The notes beneath the pieces were generated by a model, which saw only the letters and a list, made by a program, of their open reading frames with translations, did not search any database and had not been told where the DNA came from. From an uncultured Elusimicrobia bacterium (lineage in GTDB: Bacteria > Elusimicrobiota > Elusimicrobia > Elusimicrobiales > UBA9959): a stretch of DNA of 57,762 bases. The translations under genes and the position numbers were made by a program. The DNA lies in assembly GCA_903917735.1 (NCBI GenBank), contig CAIXBR010000129.1, forward strand, positions 1 to 57,762, in the 5' to 3' direction. Positions 1-9,760 of this stretch are shown one piece after another; positions within the stretch are counted from its first letter, which is position 1; each line of letters starts with the position of its first letter.

Positions 1-141
1 AACCCGTTGCCCAGACCAGTGCTGTATCACCGGACCTACGCGCCGTGCCAGGTTTGAGGAAGTGTTGCTGAAGAGCCGTGTGAGGGAAAACTTCAAGCAC
101 GGTTCTGTGAGGGGACGCGCAGTTGAGGCGTTCTACTCGAC
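1..141 (+). mobile_element. Group II intron, 3' end (domains V and VI), cut by window edge
   Basis: Positions 73-106 read as a domain V hairpin: GAGCCGTG at 73-80 pairs with the CACGGTTC half ending at 105, with an A-rich tip, and carries the AGC catalytic triad near its 5' end. Domain VI follows at 107-141, with a candidate branch-point A at 135 and a 3' end in AC at 140-141, fitting the AY rule. Any reverse transcriptase ORF and the 5' half would lie left of the window. The class cannot be settled from this part. The 3' exon starts at 142, exactly where similarity to the second repeat copy begins. Confidence 0.75.
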
Positions 142-465
142 GTGTACGGCGAAGCCGAAACCCGGCCGCCACTGGCGGCCGGAAAGGGGGTGATGCTTAT
201 GATAAAAAATAAGCTTCCCCATACCTTGGGAGCAGGTGCGAAGGCGCGTAGTGCCGAGCCCTGCGAACCCACTTCTCGCGGCAAGGAGCAGTGCGGGGCC
301 GCGCTTCGTGGCCACGCCTGCGACGACATCTCGCGGATAAGCTCGGGACTCCTTCGCTAAAACAGATCGAAAGCGGTATTTACAATGTTTCCTCGGGATG
401 TTGCGCGAAGTAGCCTCTAACTTTGATGGTGAAGCTCCGAACTTTTGACAATATCTGAGGGAACT
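142..465 (+). repeat. Repeat copy A, 3' part, interrupted by the group II intron
   Basis: This stretch matches 1042-1372, strongly over the first ~130 bases and more loosely to the end. It opens with a perfect GC hairpin (arms 162-170 and 174-182). A Shine-Dalgarno-like AAAGGGGG then precedes an ATG at 199, which opens a 53-codon frame. The far end runs into the start of the lipoprotein gene at 470, so copy A may act as its leader. Because homology starts at the intron 3' splice site, the 5' half of copy A is expected left of the intron. Confidence 0.6.
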
Positions 466-469
466 TACT

Positions 470-823
470 ATGAAAAAAGTATTTCTGATAACTGTGTACT
501 GCGCAGCCGTAACCGCCTGTGCCCCGAGCATTAAAAGTATAAAGACTAATACTAAAGAATCGTGCGTGAACGGCATATTGGAACAAGCGCAGACAATGGA
601 CGAAAGCAAAGACGTATTTTTAACCATTCGCGACAAAGACCACAAAGACCAGACATTGGACGCCGTGTACGGGACTCCCAAACCTTTTGCTTACAAGACC
701 GGGGAAGCCGTCAGAGTCTGCGGCAATATCGGGACCTACAAAGCGGCGAAGGATAACAAAGAAATTACCCGTCAGAATATATTCATTATGACGAGCCTGG
801 ATTACCTCCCCAAGGGTAAATAA
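470..823 (+). CDS. Small lipoprotein, function unknown
   Basis: This 117-aa protein has a short lipoprotein signal: KK at 2-3, a hydrophobic run and a lipobox ending V-T-A-C17. The mature part is polar, Lys/Asp-rich and has further cysteines in the C-terminal half, which could form a disulfide in the envelope. I recognise no family. It is the only gene in the first 1.4 kb and lies between the two repeat copies, with a GAGGGAA Shine-Dalgarno 8 bases before the ATG. It may travel with the repeats. Confidence 0.7.
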   Translation: MKKVFLITVYCAAVTACAPSIKSIKTNTKESCVNGILEQAQTMDESKDVFLTIRDKDHKDQTLDAVYGTPKPFAYKTGEAVRVCGNIGTYKAAKDNKEITRQNIFIMTSLDYLPKGK

Positions 824-935
824 GCGCTGCGCGATGCCATTAACAGAAAGTACCACTGCGGCGCGAATGCGCCGGGGTGGGGCTTTATAAACCGGTGCCA
901 CCGGCATAAATGTTGTGAACATTATAAGAAACGGG

Positions 936-980
936 CCCGCGCCGCGAGCGGATTCAGCAGAAGCCGCTCGCGAGCGCGGG
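936..980. other. Long GC-rich inverted repeat
   Basis: Arms at 936-951 and 964-980 pair almost perfectly around a 12-base loop, with one unpaired A. No T-run follows on either strand, so it is not a typical intrinsic terminator. The rest of 824-1041 shows no coding potential. Confidence 0.5.
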
Positions 981-1041
981 CAGAATCTGTAATGAGAACA
1001 TTTTCAATTCTTTGCAGTGCGCGCGGGAAATAATTTCCGCG

Positions 1042-1372
1042 GTGTACGGGAAGCCGAGACCGGCCGCCACTGGCGGCCGGAAAGGGGGTGATGCTTATGA
1101 TAAAAAATAAGATTACCCATACCTTGGGAGCAGGTGTGAAGGCGCGTAGTGCCGAGCCCTGAACCCACTTCCTAGCGGCGAAGCATGGGCGGCCGCGCGG
1201 CGTGGCCGACCGTGCGGCTTCTCGCGGATAAGATGCGCGACTCCTTCGAGAAAGACGACCGGGGGGTGGTACTTATAAAGTTTACGCAGGATGTGAGGCA
1301 AAGTAGTGTCGAACTTTGTCCTGAAGACTCCGTACTTTTTTGCTTTTTAAAAAATCAGGAGAGAAATTATTA
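1042..1372 (+). repeat. Repeat copy B
   Basis: Second, uninterrupted copy of the element at 142-465, starting exactly 900 bp later. It has the same hairpin (arms 1060-1068 and 1072-1080), the same AAAGGGGGTG and an ATG at 1097. Here the reading frame closes after 21 codons at 1162. The 3' part keeps the pattern of copy A (CTCGCGGATAAG, CTCCTTCG, GAAGTAG-like blocks) but leads into no gene. A CTGCGCGCGCAG palindrome lies just beyond, around 1377-1388. The remainder to 1480 holds nothing I can assign. Confidence 0.6.
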
Positions 1373-1480
1373 ATTTCTGCGCGCGCAGAATTAAAATTTA
1401 ATATAAATTTCCAAGAGCCGTCATAGGCCCGATTAAGAAGGCTTCGGATAGTGAATTACCACACTGAGCCGGCCTAAGTT

Positions 1481-2311
1481 CTACATCGGCTCGACAAATC
1501 TTTCAACGGTCATACTCCCCAGGTCTATAACCACATAAGTCAGCGCGGTTTTGGCCTGCCCGGGTTGAACACAGACCGTATTCTCCATTTTCGCTTCCCA
1601 AACTCCGCTAATTTCCGGAGACTCGTGAATATGGCCATGCAGGGTTAAGCGCGCCTGATTTTTAGCAATAAACCTGTTTACCGCGCCGGAACCGACCCGT
1701 TCCCCTGAATGAATAACATCTAAACCGAGCCCGGCTGGCGGCGTATGTATAACATAAATGGCTTCCGCTGCGTGTCCCGGCTTGGGAAGCGCCGCGAGTT
1801 CCTGCCCCATGTCAGGTAAGCCCTCGGCATAGGCGGGCCAATCGGGCAATTCGTGAAAGCCTTCGGGGGTTGAAAGCAACCCGGCACCGCACTGCCTCTG
1901 AAACACATAACCCGGTCCGTCGCGCCGGCATCGGTCCTTAAGCCGAAACGGGTAGTCTGTTACCCAATTCATCCCGATAAATTCAAAGCCGCCCCACTCA
2001 ACGCGGCGCTGCGCCAGGTTAAAGATATTTTTATTCTTCCGGCAAACCTTGTCAAAAAGTGCATCGTGAATTCTAAGGTCATCGTTGCCGAGCATCCCCA
2101 GCCAGGCTATACCGGCCGCCGCATAATCCGAAAAATGCCCTAACAGAAACCCTTCCACAAACTCGTTTTGCGAACCATGCAAATCACCGTCCAGTGGAAG
2201 CATATCGCCGCCGTTAAGTACTCCGGCGGCTCCTGTCTTTTTGGCGGTTTCCAGAGTACGCGTGTATTTTGCGGCATTCCCATGAAGGTCCGTCACATAA
2301 ATTATTTTCAT
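1481..2311 (-). CDS. Calcineurin-like metallophosphoesterase
   Basis: This 276-aa protein starts at the ATG at 2311, which puts the first metal motif directly at the N-terminus; an upstream in-frame ATG would add 33 unlikely residues. It shows the metallophosphoesterase metal-binding series: D8-L-H10, GGD at 34-36, GND at 75-77, a later H-T-P-P, and HGHIH near residue 235. Such enzymes use a two-metal centre to hydrolyse phosphomono- or diesters. There is no signal peptide, so it is cytosolic. It lies 19 bases downstream of the GDPD gene, so the two phosphodiesterase-fold genes are probably co-transcribed. The substrate is not predictable. Confidence 0.85.
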   Translation of the reverse strand: MKIIYVTDLHGNAAKYTRTLETAKKTGAAGVLNGGDMLPLDGDLHGSQNEFVEGFLLGHFSDYAAAGIAWLGMLGNDDLRIHDALFDKVCRKNKNIFNLAQRRVEWGGFEFIGMNWVTDYPFRLKDRCRRDGPGYVFQRQCGAGLLSTPEGFHELPDWPAYAEGLPDMGQELAALPKPGHAAEAIYVIHTPPAGLGLDVIHSGERVGSGAVNRFIAKNQARLTLHGHIHESPEISGVWEAKMENTVCVQPGQAKTALTYVVIDLGSMTVERFVEPM

Positions 2312-2330
2312 TATTGTGTTAACGCCCCGG

Positions 2331-3074
2331 TTATAAGTATTTAGCCGCCATGGGAACGTTGTCGGTCCAGACGGCTTTCGCCCCCAGCTCGGCCAGGCGG
2401 CGCACTTCACGCGGGTTGTTGGCTATGCCGGCGGAGATCTCCACCCCGGACAGCGCGGCCTCCCCGACCTGCTGCTTAAAGTCGAAGGCCGAAGCGCCGA
2501 AAAAGAAAAGCTGTTTGGCGAGCGGCCAGTCCAGCCACCCGGCGCAGACTTTAGAAGCCCCGGCGCGCCAGGCGGTCCCCAGCATGTCGGAAGGGAACAG
2601 CGGCATAACGGCGGAACCTATACCGGGTACCGCCTTCCTTGCCGCCTCCAGAAAGCGGAGCTTGTGTGAAAAGACCAGCAGGAAAGCCCGGTTCTGCACT
2701 CCGGCCCTCTTTATCTGGAGAGCCAGGTCCGCGGCGTCCGACTCCCGCTCAAGCGCCAGTTCAAAATAAAAATCTTTGCCGGGCCGCAGTATCATCAGGT
2801 TAAGGATGTCGTCCAGATGGGCGATGGGTTCCTTGCCGAGCACGCGCAGGCTTTTCAAATGGGGCCACGTGGTTTGCGAGATCTTCCAGTTCCGCCCGCA
2901 GACCCGGTCCGCTTCAGGGTCGTGGAAGGCCACGAACTGCCCGTCGGCCGTGCGGCGTATGTCGCACTCTACCGCGGCCGCGCTGTCCGCAAAAGCCTGC
3001 CTGAACGCCGCCACTGTATTCTCCGGCGCGTTCAGCATCCCGCCGCGGTGGGCGTATATTGAGATTGCGGGCAT
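2331..3074 (-). CDS. Glycerophosphodiester phosphodiesterase family protein
   Basis: This 247-aa TIM-barrel enzyme has the GDPD signature: H9-R-G, E18-N-T, E36-x-D38 and H51-D52, which supply the catalytic histidines and Ca/Mg ligands. Family members cleave glycerophosphodiesters to glycerol-3-phosphate and an alcohol. The length matches cytosolic UgpQ-type proteins, and no signal peptide is present. The C-terminal half keeps the barrel but with a looser consensus, so the substrate could differ. It is the upstream partner of the metallophosphoesterase gene. Confidence 0.85.
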   Translation of the reverse strand: MPAISIYAHRGGMLNAPENTVAAFRQAFADSAAAVECDIRRTADGQFVAFHDPEADRVCGRNWKISQTTWPHLKSLRVLGKEPIAHLDDILNLMILRPGKDFYFELALERESDAADLALQIKRAGVQNRAFLLVFSHKLRFLEAARKAVPGIGSAVMPLFPSDMLGTAWRAGASKVCAGWLDWPLAKQLFFFGASAFDFKQQVGEAALSGVEISAGIANNPREVRRLAELGAKAVWTDNVPMAAKYL

Positions 3075-3123
3075 AAAATTATTTTATGTAAATCTGGACG
3101 CTAAAAAAAGGCGGCGCTATTCA

Positions 3124-4233
3124 TTACTCCCCCTTAAAAGCCTTGGCCATCCTCTCCGGGGAAACTATCTTGAAGCCGTTCTCGGCCAGCCAAGCTACAA
3201 GGCGCTTGGACGCTGTGCGGCTCTGCGGGTGTATGTCGTGCATCAGCACTATCCCCTTGCCGCGCTGTTTTATCATGGATATCGTATTCTGAAAAAGCGT
3301 TTCAGGGTCCTTGGTGGACCAGTCCAGCGTGTCTATGGTCCAGCCCACCGGGGTAAGCCCAAGTTCGGAAGACACTGCGCGCAGGGCTTCGGGGGAGATT
3401 ATGCCGTAGGGCGGCCTGAAAAAGCCAGGTTTTTTGCCGGTAGCCCCCGAAATCATGCCCGAAACCTGGCCCAGCTGGGAGATTATTTTTTCGGTAGTGT
3501 AGGCGGTAAAGGGCTTGTCCCCCTCGGTGGCGTGGTTGTAGCCGTGCACGCCCGTGAAGTGGCCGTCGGCAGCTTCGGTCTTTATGCGCTGTTTGCCGGC
3601 CTCGCCGGTAAGGTTGCGGCCCAGTACGAAGAACAGTGCCTGCGCTCCGCCCGCCTTCATGGAGGCGGAAACTTCCTCGGTAAGCGGGCCGGGGCCGTCG
3701 TCAAAAGTGATTATAACTTCTCCCTTGTTCAGGAAGCCGTCGTACTGCACCAAAAAGGGCACATTGTTCTTCACGTAATTTATCTGGCAGTAGCCGGCCT
3801 TTATCGGCACGCCGCGGGTCTCGGCGGAGCGGGAAGCCTGCCCACCATAAAACCCGAAAACGTCATTAAGTTCGCTGATCACCCTGTAAGAAACCGCGCC
3901 GCGCTTGTCTCCCCTGGTGAGACCGCTGTCGGAAATACCGGCGGAACCTCCGAGTTGCTCAAGCCTGCCGCGCAGGTACTGGCCGGCGGCCGAAGCCTCC
4001 ATGAATTCAGGGCTGTTCTGGGGTGACTTCAGCGCCACGTCCGAATAGACCTTGAGAGCGGAATATATCTCGTTATACTCCGCCCTGAACGGCTCCATGT
4101 CCGGAGCAGCGGCCGGCACGGCAGGAACCTCTACGGAAGAAGGCTCTTTAGGGAGCTGCAGGTCCTGGGCGGAAAGGGAAAGAAAAGGGAAAAAAGAAGC
4201 TATCGCGGCGAGCAGAAAGGGTTTTTTGTTCAT
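3124..4233 (-). CDS. Secreted polysaccharide deacetylase (NodB domain)
   Basis: This 369-aa protein has an N-terminal signal peptide ending near A22, then a helical, Pro-rich segment of about 150 residues, then a NodB domain. Visible NodB motifs are TFDDGP 176-181 (catalytic base and metal Asp), H230-x3-H234 (metal), RPPYG 273-277, DTLDW 301-305 and MHDIH 331-335. Such enzymes remove acetyl groups from N-acetylglucosamine polymers such as peptidoglycan or exopolysaccharide. The full motif set implies an active metal-dependent enzyme in the periplasm or outside. The N-terminal region is unassigned. Confidence 0.9.
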   Translation of the reverse strand: MNKKPFLLAAIASFFPFLSLSAQDLQLPKEPSSVEVPAVPAAAPDMEPFRAEYNEIYSALKVYSDVALKSPQNSPEFMEASAAGQYLRGRLEQLGGSAGISDSGLTRGDKRGAVSYRVISELNDVFGFYGGQASRSAETRGVPIKAGYCQINYVKNNVPFLVQYDGFLNKGEVIITFDDGPGPLTEEVSASMKAGGAQALFFVLGRNLTGEAGKQRIKTEAADGHFTGVHGYNHATEGDKPFTAYTTEKIISQLGQVSGMISGATGKKPGFFRPPYGIISPEALRAVSSELGLTPVGWTIDTLDWSTKDPETLFQNTISMIKQRGKGIVLMHDIHPQSRTASKRLVAWLAENGFKIVSPERMAKAFKGE

Positions 4234-4346
4234 TATTTTCTCCTGTAATTATATTATGCCCGTAATTTAAGGAGAAAATAAGGTCCGAAAGGCCCTAAAA
4301 CGGATATTTTTGGGCCTATACGGTAAGTACCAAAGGACAGGGGTGG

Positions 4347-4445
4347 TCAGTTTCCGCCGGTAATGAAGTACCAGATAAGCAGGGCGATGACAAGGGAAAG
4401 AAGTTTTATCTGCCAGTTGCGGATGAAAAGTTCCTGGATATTCAT
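4347..4445 (-). CDS. 32-aa membrane peptide resembling the N-terminus of CdaR/YbbR
   Basis: The frame starts one base after the cdaA stop codon and encodes 32 residues: a short amphipathic lead with NW at 10-11 followed by one hydrophobic helix to about residue 28, then TGGN and a stop. In many bacteria the gene after cdaA is cdaR (ybbR), whose product begins with just such an anchor and then carries several YbbR domains that regulate CdaA. Here only the anchor remains. It is either a truncated cdaR or a purpose-built small CdaA partner. No YbbR domain follows. Confidence 0.55.
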   Translation of the reverse strand: MNIQELFIRNWQIKLLSLVIALLIWYFITGGN

Positions 4446-4446
4446 A

Positions 4447-5277
4447 TCAAGCCTGTGGCTGAACCGGCGGGGGTTGCTGAGGCGCCGCAGCCGGCGGCGG
4501 CTCCTGGCGGGATGATCTTCTGAGCAGCGTCTTCTCGGCCTTGGAGCGGTAAAGCTGGTAGAGCATGGCTTCCAGGTCCTTCGGGTCAACGGCCTGCTGC
4601 AACTTGCCGTTGCGGGCGATAGAAAGCAGCCCGGTTTCCTCCGAGACTATGACGATGATCGCATCCGCCACTTCACTGAGGCCCAGCGCCGCGCGGTGGC
4701 GCATGCCGAAGATCTTTGAAAGCTCCTGCTGTTCGGTCAGCGGCAGTATGCAGCCGGCCGCTACCAGCCGGTTATTGGCTATCACGGCCGCGCCATCGTG
4801 CAGCAAAGTGTTATCGTGGAAAACGGTCAGCAGCATTTCCTTGGAGACCTCTCCGTTTATGCGCACCCCGGTCTCCACTATATCGCGCAGGGCCATGTCC
4901 TGTTCCAGCACTATCAGCATGCCCATCTTCTCCGCGATCGCGGAACGGATAGCTTCCATCATCTCGCCTATAAACCGGTATTCCTGCGACACCATTACGC
5001 GGCCCAGCGGGTTGGAGCCGATGTTCGCCAGTGCAAAGCGTATTTCAGGCTGAAAAACGACTATCAGCAGCACTATGCCGGCCACCCAGAACTGCCCCAC
5101 AAGCCAGACGGTAGCGTTGAGGTTCAGGGATTTGGCCACGGCGGTCACCACGGCCAGGATGAACACGCCCCAGATGACCTGCATGGCGCGCGTGCCCTTA
5201 AGCAGCAGGATGAGCCTGTAGACTATGTAATAGACGGCTAGGATGTCCGCCAGGTTCCTTAAATAATGCAGGTACAA
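4447..5277 (-). CDS. cdaA: Diadenylate cyclase CdaA
   Basis: This 276-aa membrane enzyme makes cyclic di-AMP from two ATP. Three N-terminal transmembrane helices (about 10-27, 33-50, 60-78) precede a DAC domain with the catalytic DGA at 161-163 and RHR at 193-195, both intact. The last ~20 residues form a Pro/Gln-rich tail not usual in the family. It lies 16 bases downstream of ftsH, in place of the usual cdaA-cdaR-glmM cluster. c-di-AMP normally controls osmolyte transport and wall homeostasis, consistent with the many wall genes in this window. Confidence 0.93.
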   Translation of the reverse strand: MYLHYLRNLADILAVYYIVYRLILLLKGTRAMQVIWGVFILAVVTAVAKSLNLNATVWLVGQFWVAGIVLLIVVFQPEIRFALANIGSNPLGRVMVSQEYRFIGEMMEAIRSAIAEKMGMLIVLEQDMALRDIVETGVRINGEVSKEMLLTVFHDNTLLHDGAAVIANNRLVAAGCILPLTEQQELSKIFGMRHRAALGLSEVADAIIVIVSEETGLLSIARNGKLQQAVDPKDLEAMLYQLYRSKAEKTLLRRSSRQEPPPAAAPQQPPPVQPQA

Positions 5278-5293
5278 AAAGTTCCCCCGTTCT

Positions 5294-7092
<1,799 letters not shown>

Positions 7093-7102
<10 letters not shown>

Positions 7103-7644
7103 GTCTTCTTTCCTTCTATAGTTTCTTTATTGAGGACCCCTATGTACGGGAGGTTGCGGTACAGTCCGTTATAATCGAGCCCGTACCCCACCACGAACTT
7201 GTCCTCCAGCGTGAAGCCGGTATATTTTATAGGGATATCCGTTTTGCGCCGGCTGGGTTTATCCAGCAGGGTGCAGACTTCGAGAGACCTGGGCCTGCGG
7301 GTCTTCAGGTTCTGCAGCATATATTCCATCGTCAGACCGGAATCCACTATATCCTCCACTATCAGCACGTCGCAGTCCTCTATGCTCTCCTTAAGGTCGA
7401 GCAGAATGCGCACCACGCCCGTGGAGTGTGCGCCCGAATACGAGGACAGCATCATGAAGTCCAGGCGGGTGTCCACCGAGACGTTCTTAACAAGGTCGGA
7501 CATGAAGAGGACGCAGCCCTTCAGCACGCCCACCACGGTAAGGCAGCGGCCTTCATAGTCGCGGGAGATCCTCCCGGCCAGGTTTTTAACGCCGGCTTCG
7601 AGCTCTTCCCTGGAAATGAGTATTTCCTGCAGGTCCTTATGCAT
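7093..7644 (-). CDS. hpt: Hypoxanthine phosphoribosyltransferase
   Basis: This 183-aa purine-salvage enzyme transfers the phosphoribosyl group of PRPP to hypoxanthine or guanine. The PRPP loop VLIVEDIVDSGLT lies at 93-105, and the flexible-loop segment with SSYSG lies at 67-71. The length is typical of bacterial Hpt. It is the first gene of the hpt-ftsH-cdaA-microprotein unit. The usual upstream partner tilS is not here; a terminator and the phospholipase D gene lie upstream instead. Confidence 0.92.
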
Positions 7645-7693
7645 CGAAGGTATATTTTAGGTTTTTTGGAGTTCTTTTGCCACGATAAAAACA

Positions 7694-7719
7694 GGAAGCC
7701 GGGGCAAACCCCGGCTTCC
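7694..7719 (-). terminator. Intrinsic terminator of the phospholipase D gene
   Basis: An 11-bp perfect GC-rich stem (7694-7704 with 7709-7719, loop CAAA on the plus strand) is followed on the minus strand by TGTTTTTAT. It sits just after the stop at 7746. Confidence 0.85.
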
Positions 7720-7745
7720 GCGCTTTCCGCTTTGGCTGACGGCTG

Positions 7746-9311
7746 TTATTTAAGGGCCAGGTCCGGGATGGCGGCCGGTGTAGAGAGCTGCGCGTAGAAG
7801 TAGTGGCTCATGATGTAGGAGACCAGGCCGGGCTTGCTGGAAATGTCCTTCGGGGAATTCACCTTCTTGGCCACGGCCAGGTCCTGCGCGAAGGCGCCGT
7901 CCAGCTGGGCCACCTCGGCGCGGCCGAGGAGGTTCACATTCATCTCGCTGTCTGAGCGCTCACCGCGGGGGTGCAGGTTATAGGAGCCGATGTCGGCGAA
8001 CTCTCCGTCCACGGTCATGAACTTAGAATGCAGCGTCTGCTCGGCGCCCTGCTTGAGGTATATCTTCACGCCGGCCTGGTACAGCGGCACCAGGCACTCG
8101 GCCATCGCATCCACTATCGGCTTGCCCTCGGAGTCTATGCTCTCGGCGGAGTTGGTAAGGAGGTTAACTTCCACGCCGCGGGCGCGGGCGTCCAGCACGG
8201 CCTGGGTTACGACCGGCAGGGCCACGAAGTAAGCGTTCTCGATGTTGATGGTCTTCGTCGCGCCGTACATGGCTTTCACGATGCTGATCAAGATCGGGGA
8301 GTACTTCGGGGGGTTCTCGATGACCACGGCCACACGGGCGCCGCCGCCCTCATAGGAATCGGCCACGGAGCGGGAGACGTCCACCAGGCGGAAGCCGAGC
8401 TTGCGGGAGGTCACCTGGGAGTTCCACTCGTCGCCCAACAGCTTCTTGGCTTCCATCACGGCGGGACCGGAGTAGATCACGTCGGTATCGCGCCACTTGA
8501 TGTTGCCGGAACCCTTGTGGGAGTACACGTCGCCGAAATTCATGCCGCCGGTGATGGCGTACTGGTCGTCCACGATCATCGTCTTCACGTGCCAGATATC
8601 GGAATAGCGCTCTGGGTCTTTGTGCAGCAGCACCTGTATGCCGGCGTCCTGCATCATCTTCACTACTTTCGAACCGTGGCTGGCCTCTATGATATTGTCC
8701 ACCATCACCTTCACGTCAACGCCCTGCTGCTTCTTGGCGATCAGCATCTGGGCGGCCTCGTAGCCGGTGGTGTCGTCATAGAAGGCCCAGCTGGAGACCA
8801 GCAGGCTCTTCCTGGCGTTCAGGATCAGGGAATCCTTGCGGGCGAAGGAGGCTTCGCCGTTTATCAGGAAGTGCGCGTAGTTGCCTGAGGTGAAGCGGCC
8901 GCCGGTGGCAGCCTCGAACTCGGAGATGAAGCCCGAATCGGTGAACAGGGAGGGCTGGCCGGCCGGGCGGGCCGGGTAGGCGGAGGACTTTGAAGCCTTC
9001 ATCACACGGTCGGAAATGGCTTCGAAAGAGGGAGCGTCGGTGGTGGGCATCAGGTCGCCTACCTGCTGGGTTATGGCGTGCCAAACAGTAACGGCGGTGC
9101 CGCTGTAGGAAGTGGCTTCAGGCCCAGAGAAGGGCTGGGGAACGGCCATGGGCTGGGGCGCCGGAACAGCGAAAGGATTGTCCCCGGCCTGGATGCCGGC
9201 CGCGGCGGCCAGTTCGTCCATGCTGGCGCCGCTCTGGGACTGGGCGGCTGCGAACTGCGGAATTATGAAACAAGAAACAAGGAGTGAAAGGGCAAGCTTT
9301 TTGTTCGTCAT
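7746..9311 (-). CDS. Secreted phospholipase D family protein
   Basis: This 521-aa protein has a signal peptide (cleavage near A23-Q24), a ~120-residue linker region and two PLD domains. Both HKD motifs are intact: H241-x-K243-x4-D248 and H428-x-K430-x4-D435, the paired halves of the PLD active site. Family enzymes hydrolyse or exchange phosphodiester head groups. Export points to a periplasmic or secreted phospholipase or nuclease rather than a membrane cardiolipin synthase, since no membrane helices follow the signal. No Shine-Dalgarno precedes the ATG, and a TATACT box ends 6 bases before it, so a leaderless mRNA is possible. Confidence 0.87.
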   Translation of the reverse strand: MTNKKLALSLLVSCFIIPQFAAAQSQSGASMDELAAAAGIQAGDNPFAVPAPQPMAVPQPFSGPEATSYSGTAVTVWHAITQQVGDLMPTTDAPSFEAISDRVMKASKSSAYPARPAGQPSLFTDSGFISEFEAATGGRFTSGNYAHFLINGEASFARKDSLILNARKSLLVSSWAFYDDTTGYEAAQMLIAKKQQGVDVKVMVDNIIEASHGSKVVKMMQDAGIQVLLHKDPERYSDIWHVKTMIVDDQYAITGGMNFGDVYSHKGSGNIKWRDTDVIYSGPAVMEAKKLLGDEWNSQVTSRKLGFRLVDVSRSVADSYEGGGARVAVVIENPPKYSPILISIVKAMYGATKTINIENAYFVALPVVTQAVLDARARGVEVNLLTNSAESIDSEGKPIVDAMAECLVPLYQAGVKIYLKQGAEQTLHSKFMTVDGEFADIGSYNLHPRGERSDSEMNVNLLGRAEVAQLDGAFAQDLAVAKKVNSPKDISSKPGLVSYIMSHYFYAQLSTPAAIPDLALK

Positions 9312-9373
9312 GCTAATAGTATACGGCCGCCGCAGCTTTTTACGAAGGGCCGTAAAGCCCCCAAAACAAAATT

Positions 9374-9401
9374 AAAGGGCCTACACTGAAGTAGGCCCTT
9401 T
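9374..9401 (-). terminator. Intrinsic terminator after the zinc-ribbon gene
   Basis: An 11-bp stem (9374-9384 with 9391-9401) is followed on the minus strand by AATTTTGTTTT. It closes the transcription unit that ends with the gene at 9441-9746 and insulates the phospholipase D gene. Confidence 0.85.
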
Positions 9402-9440
9402 AGGAACCGGGGCAACAGTAAACGCGTTCGCGCTTATAGC

Positions 9441-9746
9441 TTAATCAAGGTCCATGGGGTTTATTGGCCTGGAGGTATCGCCCGAGTCTTTTATGCGCTT
9501 CTTTTCTTTTTCAAATTTTTCTTCCAGTTCTTTCTTTTTATCTTCCATCGACTTCCCGGCATTGGTGAAGTAGCTCTCCAGGCGGCTTTTATCCTCTTTC
9601 ATCTTCTTGAATGCGTCCTGCATGGGGTCTCCCCCGGCCTTTGTTTCGGGCTTTTCCCAGTGGCGCAGCACAAGGCCGGACTTCTTGTCCACTTCAATGC
9701 GCCCTTTGCAGATGGGGCAGTCGATAAGAAAAGTTCCTTCTCCCAT
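9441..9746 (-). CDS. Small zinc-ribbon/coiled-coil protein, function unknown
   Basis: This 101-aa cytosolic protein has a C-x2-C pair at 10-13 inside a short beta-rich N-terminus (a half zinc ribbon; no second CxxC pair is visible). A highly charged Lys/Glu helix, probably coiled coil, spans about 45-88. It starts 14 bases after the queE stop and is the last gene of the que unit. Nothing in the sequence links it to queuosine chemistry. I do not recognise a named family. Confidence 0.65.
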   Translation of the reverse strand: MGEGTFLIDCPICKGRIEVDKKSGLVLRHWEKPETKAGGDPMQDAFKKMKEDKSRLESYFTNAGKSMEDKKKELEEKFEKEKKRIKDSGDTSRPINPMDLD

Positions 9747-9760
9747 ATTACCCTCCGTCC

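Noticed and set aside
181..260. tmRNA-like start (GGGGGTGAT) in the repeats
   Set aside because: No tag-frame, no tRNA-like end with GGTTCGAATCC-type loop and CCA in the following 350 bases.
445..450. TTGACA as a -35 box for the lipoprotein gene
   Set aside because: The position 17 bases later overlaps the start codon and has no -10 box.
2776..4026. Long open frame on the plus strand (416 codons)
   Set aside because: It is antisense to two well-supported minus-strand genes (GDPD and polysaccharide deacetylase). GC-rich codon bias makes such open antisense frames common here.
7971..8888. Plus-strand frame of 305 codons
   Set aside because: Antisense to the phospholipase D gene, no start signals.
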